A stretch of 31,105 nt of DNA from a virus: IMG/VR virus record IMGVR_UViG_3300025130_000006, positions 1-31,105 of that record; one strand, written 5' to 3'. Each line of letters starts with the position of its first letter. The first letter of the stretch is position 1. The notes under the pieces are model-generated. The model was not told the origin of the DNA, made no database searches, and saw only the letters and a list, made by a program, of their open reading frames with translations. Position numbers and translations under genes: made by a program. Positions 4,919 to 11,400 of this stretch are shown in pieces.

Positions 4919-6258
4919 CACAACTCGACCCCCGCGCGCAGGCGCAGATCGCCGAACGCATAGCGTCCATCCGCCACTCGCAGTGGAAGCCGTTCTACTG
5001 CACCGTCCCAGGCTGCGACGGCAAACCGCACGGGGTCTGGACGTGGCCGCATGCGCGCGCCGACCAGCACCCGCCCAAGGGTGCGTGGGCGTACTGGATG
5101 AACCTGGGGGGCCGGGGGGCGGGCAAGACGCGAACCGGCTCCGAATGGGTCCAGCGATGCACCCGCGTGTTCGGCAGGATCGCGTGCGTCGCACCCACCG
5201 GACCCGACTTCCGGGCGACGATGGTCGAGGGCGAGTCCGGCCTGCTCGCCACCGCGCACCCCGAGTTCCGGCCGCTGTGGGAGCCGTCGAAGAAGCAACT
5301 CACCTACCCGAACGGGGCCGTCGTCACCGGGTACTCGGCCGAGGAGCCCGACCGGCTGCGCGGCCCCGAGCACCACGCGGCCTGGTGCGACGAGCCAGCG
5401 TTCTACGCGATGGTCCAGCAGGTGTGGGACAACCTGCTGTTCGGCCTGCGGCTGGGGCGACGCCCCAGGGTCTGCCTCACCACCACCCCGAAGCCGAGGC
5501 CGTGGCTGCGGTCGCTCCTGAAGGACCCGGCGCTGGTCCTTGTGCGCTCCAGCACCTACGACAACCTGCACAACCTGTCGCCGGTGTTCGCCCAGCAGGT
5601 CCTCGACAAGTACGAGGGGACCAGGCTGGGCAGGCAAGAGATACACGCCGAGATACTCGACGACGTGGAGGGGTCGCTGTGGACGTGGGACATGCTCGAC
5701 GGCTGCCGGGTGGACGGCGCACCCACCCTCCGGCGGATCGTGGTCGGTGTCGATCCGGCGGGCTCCAAGGCGCAGGGCGCGGACGAGACGGGGATCGTCG
5801 TCGTCGGGATCGACAGCGACGGGGACCTCTACGTCCTCGATGACCGCTCCGGTCACTACTCGCCGCACGGCTGGGCGACAGCCGCCAACGCCGCCTACGA
5901 CGACTGGTCCGCCGACGCCATCGTCGCCGAGAAGAACTTCGGCGGCGAGATGGTCGAGCACACGCTGCGCTCGACCGGCTACCGGGACGCCCGCATCCTG
6001 GTCCGGCAGACCAGACGCTCCAAGGCGCTGCGCGCCGAGCCGGTCGTGGGCCGCTACGAGCAGGGCAAGGTCCACCACGTCGGCTCCTTCACCGGCCTGG
6101 AGGAGCAGATGACGACCTGGCAGCCCTACGAGACGACCCACTCGCCGGACCGTGTTGATGCGCTCGTCTACGCCGCGACGGAGGTCATGGGACGGTCGGC
6201 CGACGCGACCATGAGCAGCCCGACCAGGCTCAGGCTCCTCCAAGGTGGCTCGCAGTGA
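4915..6258 (+). CDS. terL: Terminase large subunit (TerL)
   Basis: This gene codes for 447 aa from an ATG that overlaps the previous stop. It is the DNA-packaging motor ATPase plus headful/cos nuclease. The N-terminus has a Cys/His patch (C29, C34, H39, H46). Walker A is GGRGAGKT (65-72), Walker B is AAWCDEP (155-161), and the coupling motif is TTTPKP (189-194). The RNase-H-like nuclease domain starts at VVGVDPAGS (D280), continues with the EKNFGG segment and ends with SPDRVDALVYA carrying a conserved Asp. The length is typical of actinophage TerL. The packaging strategy (cos or pac) cannot be read from the window. Confidence 0.95.
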   Translation: MTQLDPRAQAQIAERIASIRHSQWKPFYCTVPGCDGKPHGVWTWPHARADQHPPKGAWAYWMNLGGRGAGKTRTGSEWVQRCTRVFGRIACVAPTGPDFRATMVEGESGLLATAHPEFRPLWEPSKKQLTYPNGAVVTGYSAEEPDRLRGPEHHAAWCDEPAFYAMVQQVWDNLLFGLRLGRRPRVCLTTTPKPRPWLRSLLKDPALVLVRSSTYDNLHNLSPVFAQQVLDKYEGTRLGRQEIHAEILDDVEGSLWTWDMLDGCRVDGAPTLRRIVVGVDPAGSKAQGADETGIVVVGIDSDGDLYVLDDRSGHYSPHGWATAANAAYDDWSADAIVAEKNFGGEMVEHTLRSTGYRDARILVRQTRRSKALRAEPVVGRYEQGKVHHVGSFTGLEEQMTTWQPYETTHSPDRVDALVYAATEVMGRSADATMSSPTRLRLLQGGSQ

Positions 6259-6262
6259 CATG

Positions 6263-6276
6263 TTTCAGGTCTGAAA
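6263..6276. promoter_or_regulatory. TTTCAG-N2-CTGAAA palindromic site, copy 4 (inverted centre)
   Basis: TTTCAGGTCTGAAA is the reverse complement of the other copies and differs only at the 2-bp centre. It starts 4 bp after the terL stop, and the following AGGAAG serves as SD for the small gene at 6287. It is therefore placed to block elongation or translation within the late operon. Confidence 0.7.
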
Positions 6277-6286
6277 GGAAGCCACC

Positions 6287-6400
6287 GTGATCGCAACCCT
6301 CGCCCTGTTCGCCATCGCGCTCGGCGTGTCCGGCTGGATCGGCGTCGCCGTCCTCGCCGCCGTCGCCGTCAAGCACCTCGCCCGCCGGGTCCTCGCATGA
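6287..6400 (+). CDS. 37-aa single-span membrane protein
   Basis: GTG at 6287 follows AGGAAG. The product (MIATLALFAIALGVSG and onward) is one long hydrophobic segment (about residues 2-28) ending in a basic tail KHLARRVLA, so N-out/C-in is likely. The stop overlaps the next ATG (ATGA). Small hydrophobic proteins between terminase and portal are common in actinophages, and their function is unknown. A holin-like or membrane-tethering role is only speculation. Confidence 0.65.
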   Translation: MIATLALFAIALGVSGWIGVAVLAAVAVKHLARRVLA

Positions 6401-6705
6401 CACCGGACTGGCTCGTCCTCGCCGCCGCCGCCGTCGGCGTCCTCGGCACCGCCCGCGCCACCAGGCTCGTCGTGGACGACACCTGGCCGCCGGTGCTGTG
6501 GCTGCGCTCCTGGTACCTGTCCCGCGCACCCGAGCCGTGGCACGACCTCGTGCAGTGCGCGTTCTGCCTCGCCCCGTGGGTGGCGCTGCCCAACCTGGCC
6601 TGGGCCGTCCTGTCCGACCTGCACTGGTCGTGGTGGCTCGCCAACGGCTGGTTCGCCGCCGCCTACGCGGCGTCGATGGTCGTCGTTCGAGACACGCCCG
6701 ACTGA
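6397..6705 (+). CDS. Membrane protein, DUF1360-like
   Basis: This gene codes for 102 aa. It has an N-terminal membrane segment (about 5-20), an internal LVQCAFCLAPWVALPNLAW (Cys-x-x-Cys followed by W, a pattern I associate with DUF1360-type proteins) and a C-terminal hydrophobic span (WWLANGWFAAAYAASMVVV). It probably crosses the membrane two or three times. It is coupled to the 37-aa gene upstream and lies just before the portal. The molecular role is unknown, and the family assignment is from memory of the motif only. Confidence 0.65.
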   Translation: MTPDWLVLAAAAVGVLGTARATRLVVDDTWPPVLWLRSWYLSRAPEPWHDLVQCAFCLAPWVALPNLAWAVLSDLHWSWWLANGWFAAAYAASMVVVRDTPD

Positions 6706-6754
6706 CAGGCGCTACCGTTCGACCATCAGGCACGCCGACACCCCGGAGCAGTCG

Positions 6755-8473
6755 ATGGCGCGACCGCGCAAGCCCCACCCCGAACCGACGGCCACCAGCC
6801 TCGTCGCATCCGCCGTCCGGCTCCCCACCGTCCGCGAAGGAGCCGTCGCGCGCAGCGAGGCGTGGCAGACCGAGGCGTGGCGGCTGTACGACACCGTTGG
6901 TGAACTGAGGTTCGTCGCCAACTGGATCGCCAACCTGATGTCCCGGGCACGCCTCGTCGCCGTCGAGCACCGGCCCGGCACCGACCACGTGCTGCTGTCC
7001 GGCCCCGCCGCCGACGCGCTCGCCGAGTACTTCGGCGGCGAGGCCGGGCAGACCGAGATGCTGCGCCTCACCGGCCTGCACCTGGCGGTCGCAGGAGAGT
7101 GCTACCACGTGTACCGGGCAGCCGACAGCACCTGGAGCGTGCTCGCAGCCGACCGGGTGCGCCAGACCGGCAAGGGCGACCGGGCCGTGCTCCGCGCCGA
7201 CTTCGGCGACGGCGCCGGGCACGTCACCCTCACCCGTGGCAGCGACCTCGTGCTGCGCGTCTGGCAGCCGCACCCGGTGGACCCGCAGCGCGCCGACAGC
7301 CCCGTCCGCGCCAACATGGCGAGCCTGCACGAGATCGAACGTGCCAGCCAGACCGTCGCCGCCACCCTGAAGTCCCGCCTCGCCGGTGCCGGGGTGCTGA
7401 TGCTGCCGTCCGACATGACCTTCCCGGCACCCGACAACGCCCCCGAAGGGGCCTCCCAGGCCGACCTGTTCATGCTCACCCTCGGCGAGGCCATGCTCAC
7501 CCCCATCGCCGACCCCGACGACGCCTCGGCCGTCGTACCCATCGTCGTCACCGCCCCAGCGGAGGCCATCCAGGCCGCCAAGCACATCGAGTTCGCCCGC
7601 GACCTGGCCGAAGAGACGCGCATGACCCGCGACAACGCCGTCAAGCGGTTCGCGCTCGGCATGGACGTGCCACCCGAGGTGCTGCTCGGCCTGTCCGACG
7701 TCAACCACTGGAACGCCTGGCTCGCCGACGAGGCCAGCACCAAGGTCCACATCGAGCCCCGCCTCGCCATCGTCGCCAACGCCGTCTACACCGGCTACGT
7801 CGCCCCGGCCATCGCCGCCGACCTGCCCGTCGCCTCCTACGGTGTCGCCGCCGACAGCGCCGCCATCCGCATCCGGCCCAACCGCTCCCGCGAGGCGCTC
7901 GAACTGTGGGACCGGGGCGAACTGACCGGCGCGGCGCTGCGCCGCGAGACGGGGTTCGCCGAGGACGACAAGCCCAGCCGCAACGACCTCGCCGAGTGGC
8001 TGCTCCGCAAGATCGCACTCGGCTCCACCAGCCCGGAGCAGACCCAGGCAGCCGTGCAGGCCCTCGGCGTGGACCTGCCCACGCCGAGCATCGGGGCCGC
8101 CAAAGGACGGCCCGACGACCTGGACAACCGGCGCAGCATCGAACGCGACGCCCGCGACATCGGACCGCAACCGGCGCTGCTCGCCGCCGCCGAGGTGCTG
8201 GTCTACCGGGCGCTGGAGCGGGCCGGGAACCGGCTGCGGTCACGGCACTCCTACCGTGGCCCCACCCCGGCCGCAGACCTGTACCTGGAGTTCGACGGCG
8301 ACCCCGACGTGCTCCTCGCCGACGCCTTCACCTGCGTGGACCGGGTGACCGACGCCGCACCCGCCGACTTCGCGCTGCGCCTGCACGGCTACTGCTCGGG
8401 GCTCATCGCCACCAAGACCCCGCACAGCCGGTACGCGCTGGCCCGCCACCTCGACCTGGCCGCAGCATCGTGA
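6755..8473 (+). CDS. Portal protein
   Basis: This gene codes for 572 aa from ATG 6755. The portal is the dodecameric ring at the capsid vertex through which DNA enters and leaves. Support comes from its position after TerL and before MuF, its size, and sequence features of the SPP1/HK97-type portal family. These are an early RFVANWIANLMSRARLV segment, an acidic central region, the MTRDNAVKRFALGMDVPPEVLLG segment with LSDVNHWNAW, and a helical C-terminal stem with acidic D/E-rich ends. The stop overlaps the GTG of the next gene (GTGA at 8470-8473), giving coupled synthesis of portal and MuF proteins, which interact in the procapsid. Confidence 0.88.
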   Translation: MARPRKPHPEPTATSLVASAVRLPTVREGAVARSEAWQTEAWRLYDTVGELRFVANWIANLMSRARLVAVEHRPGTDHVLLSGPAADALAEYFGGEAGQTEMLRLTGLHLAVAGECYHVYRAADSTWSVLAADRVRQTGKGDRAVLRADFGDGAGHVTLTRGSDLVLRVWQPHPVDPQRADSPVRANMASLHEIERASQTVAATLKSRLAGAGVLMLPSDMTFPAPDNAPEGASQADLFMLTLGEAMLTPIADPDDASAVVPIVVTAPAEAIQAAKHIEFARDLAEETRMTRDNAVKRFALGMDVPPEVLLGLSDVNHWNAWLADEASTKVHIEPRLAIVANAVYTGYVAPAIAADLPVASYGVAADSAAIRIRPNRSREALELWDRGELTGAALRRETGFAEDDKPSRNDLAEWLLRKIALGSTSPEQTQAAVQALGVDLPTPSIGAAKGRPDDLDNRRSIERDARDIGPQPALLAAAEVLVYRALERAGNRLRSRHSYRGPTPAADLYLEFDGDPDVLLADAFTCVDRVTDAAPADFALRLHGYCSGLIATKTPHSRYALARHLDLAAAS

Positions 8474-11400
8474 CCTTCGACGTCGAGACGTTCGCCGCGC
8501 AACGCGACCGCGCCCTGCTCGACCTGGCCGCGACGCTGCGGCCCCGCCTTGCCGCAGCCCTGTCCGAACCGGCGCTCGCCCAGGCGGTCCTCGACGTGCT
8601 CGCCGACCCGTTCCGCCGACTGTACGAGGGCGAAGGCGGGAACGACTGGCGGGACGCCTTCGCGTCGCTGCGCGGCGACCTCGACGGCGCGCTCGCCCGC
8701 ACCACCCCACAGACCAACCCGGACCTGCTCGCCACCTGGCTCGCCACCGCCGTCCTCAACCGGGCCACCGTCCTCGCCGCCCCGCTGCTGTCGGTCAAGC
8801 AGTGGCTCTGTGTCTCTGGCGACACGCTGGTTCAGGCGCCGGGCGTGACGCATGTGTCGCGCCGCTGGCACGAGGGCTGGATGATTCGGCTACGCCTCCC
8901 GCACGCCACGCTCACCCTGACACCGGAGCACCATGTGCTGACGGGGCGCGGCTGGGTTGCTGCTCAGGCACTCGATGAGCAGGACAAGGTGTTCCACGTC
9001 GCCGGAGTTGATGCCGTCGGGACACCAGGCGTAGAGCACTCGCAGCCCAGCATCAAGGAGTGCTTCGACGCGCTCGCTGGTCGCTCTCTTGTCGAGCAAC
9101 GTCGGACTATGAAGGTGCCGATGGACCTCGACGGCCACGTCGCCAGCCAGGAGGTCGATGTTGTAGCGGCCGACAGCCGCCTGCGGCACGACCTGCAGGC
9201 CGCGTGCTCGCAGGCGCTCTCCGAGTTCGCGTTCCAGACGACCGATGTGCAACTGGCGCTCCTGGCGTGCGCGAGCCCGAGAGGCCAGTTGCTCGGCCGT
9301 CCACCGTCGCCCGACGTTGACCGAGCGCAGGTGGGTGGCGACACGCTCACGCTCGCCCGGCCGCTGACTGCGGACGAGCCCGGCTTCGCTGTGGGTTCGC
9401 ACATCGACACCGGCGAGTGTCAACTGGCGTCGGATGGTGCGCGAGGACACGTCGTAGGCCCCGGCGATGGTAGCCAGGGACTCCCCGCTGGAGTATCGCC
9501 GTGCGATGTCCTCTCGATCGAGGTCATCCCGTGGAGCGACCATGTGTACGACCTCTCCGTCACGTCATCGTGGTTTGTTGCTAACGGGACGATTGTACAC
9601 AACTCCATGCAGGATGAAGCGGTGCGTGACACGCACCGCCCGCTCCACGGGGTGCGGCGGCTGCGGGGTGAGACGTTCCCCGTCGGCGGGTTCGCGTTGC
9701 AGTACCCCGGCCAGCCCGTCGGCCCGCCCGAGGTATGGATCAACTGCGTGGCCCCGTCAACGAAGGTCGGCTGGGCTGGGCAGGGCGTACTGGCGATCAC
9801 GCGCCATGTGACGCATGGCCGCAGCGTGCATCTGCGCCTCATCGACGGACGCGACCTCACCGTGACCCCGAACCACCCGGTACTGACCCCCGAGGGGTAC
9901 GTCAAGGCTGACCTGCTGCGCCCAGGCGATGAGGTCATGGCAGCCCCGCTCTCCGTAGGGCCACAGGTAGCCGACGTGGAACCCAGCGCCGAGCAACTGT
10001 TCCGTGCGATGAGCAAGGTTGGGGTGGTAGAGCGGGTGGGTGTTGCTGCTGTGGACTTCCACGGCGACGTTCCCGACGAGGAAGTCCAGGTTGTATGGGC
10101 CGACGGCGACCTGGCGGCGGAACTGCGGGTACAAGGCGGCGACCAGGCTCTCGTCAGGCTGGGCGTACGAGAGGTCACGTTCAGCGACGCGAGCCTTCTC
10201 GATCTGGCCCGGGGTGAAGGTGTCGCGCTCCCGGCTTCCTCCGGTGCGGCGCGCGGCATGGGCGGCGGCGGCGTCGGCACGGCGCTCCTCGGGCGTCATG
10301 CGGGCCATGCGCAGCCGGTTGGCCTCGCTGGCACTGCGGGCTTCCGGCCCGAGCCGACGCAGGTAGATGTCGATGGTGCGTCGCTGGACGCCGAGTTCCC
10401 GCGCCATCTGGAGGACGCTCTGGCCCTCGGCATGGCGGCGACGCAGGTCGTCGGTGTCGAGCGGGGTGAGGGGCGGCATGAGTGGTACAACCTCCACACA
10501 GATAGGAACTGGTACAGTGCCAACGGCGTTGTAACACACAACTGCCGCTGCGTCCTCGCCGTCCTGCCGTTCACCAACATCGCCGACGCCTTCTCCCTGG
10601 AGTTCGCCGAGCACGACCTGCTGTTCCTGGAGAACCGCCGCACCCCCAAGGTCGTGCCGAGGGGCCAGCGGTACACGCCCAAGCCGAGCGAGGGGCGCAT
10701 CACCAAACGCCGCCACGCCACCAAGGACGAGGAGCGCGTCATCGCCAGGGACGACTGGCTGCGCGTCAACCAGGACGGGAAGAAGCCGGGACAGCCCGGC
10801 TACATGGACAGGCGCAGTAAGGTCAGACCGCAACTGAACGCCGTCGAAAGGGCAGAGCAGATGGCCGACACCGACGTCATGGATGACATCGACACCGACG
10901 AGGAGTTCGACGTCACCGACTTCGCACCCGACGAGCCGACCCCCTGGTACGGGGTGCTCGCACCCGAGGGGGTGCTGTCCGGCGACAAGCGTTCGTTCGA
11001 GCCGGGCGCGCTGTCCAGCCGCGACCTGCCGCTGCCGCTGCTGTGGCAGCCCAGCAACGAGTCCGGCCACGACGGGGCCGTCGTCGTCGGCCGCATCGAC
11101 CGGATGGACCGCGACCCCGACGGGCTGGTGTGGGGCGAGGGCGTGTTCGCGCAGACCGAGGAGGCCGACAAGGTGGTGGGCCTCATCGCCGAAGGGCACC
11201 TGCGCGGCATCAGCGTGGACGTGGACGACGCCGAGATGGCGGTGACCGAGGACGAGTCGGTGCGGTTCTCCAAGGGCCGGATCAGCGCCGCGACCATCGT
11301 GCCCATCCCGGCGTTCGCCGAGGCGTTCATCGCGCTGGGCACCCGCCAGCAGGCCGACGACCTCGTTGCCGCTGCGGTGGCGATGCGGGACTACACGCAG

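Larger units (their letters stand above)
8809..9603 (+). mobile_element. Intein 1 in MuF domain (265 aa)
   Basis: The intein starts at Cys1 (CVSGDTLV, block A), has TPEH at intein residues 38-41 (block B), then VYDLSVTSSWFVANG (block F), and ends TIVHN followed by Ser+1 (block G). Excision rejoins QWL to SMQDEAV and restores the MuF motif, which strongly supports these borders. No LAGLIDADG, HNH or GIY-YIG is present in the sense frame. Between blocks B and F the sense sequence is a featureless linker of about 185 residues, and it is exactly where the antisense nuclease gene 8890-9543 lies. Third positions are richer in A/T (TTT, GTT, GCT, ATT, GTA near the C-end) than in the exteins, which suggests foreign origin. 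Confidence 0.93.
9745..10542 (+). mobile_element. Intein 2 in MuF NCRC motif (266 aa)
   Basis: Cys1 begins CVAPSTKV (block A). TPNH is at intein residues 41-44 (block B). WYNLHTDRNWYSANG (block F) leads to VVTHN followed by Cys+1 (block G). Removal rejoins WIN to CRCVLAV, recreating the hallmark NCRC motif of the MuF family. Only 47 extein residues separate it from intein 1. As in intein 1, the region between blocks B and F has no sense-strand endonuclease motif, and the opposite strand holds a nested nuclease gene. The sense linkers of both inteins resemble each other (VDFHGDVPDEEVQVVWADG here, MDLDGHVASQEVDVVAADS there), as expected if the antisense gene is the conserved entity. Confidence 0.93.

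Noticed and set aside
4873-8170. Long minus-strand frames opposite terL and portal (and similar ones opposite 786-2111, 12937-14631, 23635-25032 and 28953-30776)
   Set aside because: They are mirror frames of well-supported plus-strand genes at high GC. No SD-plus-domain evidence was found.
7099-8469. 457 open codons upstream of the MuF start in the same frame
   Set aside because: They overlap the portal gene, are extremely Arg/Pro-rich and lack family features. The GTG at 8470, overlapping the portal stop, is the natural start.
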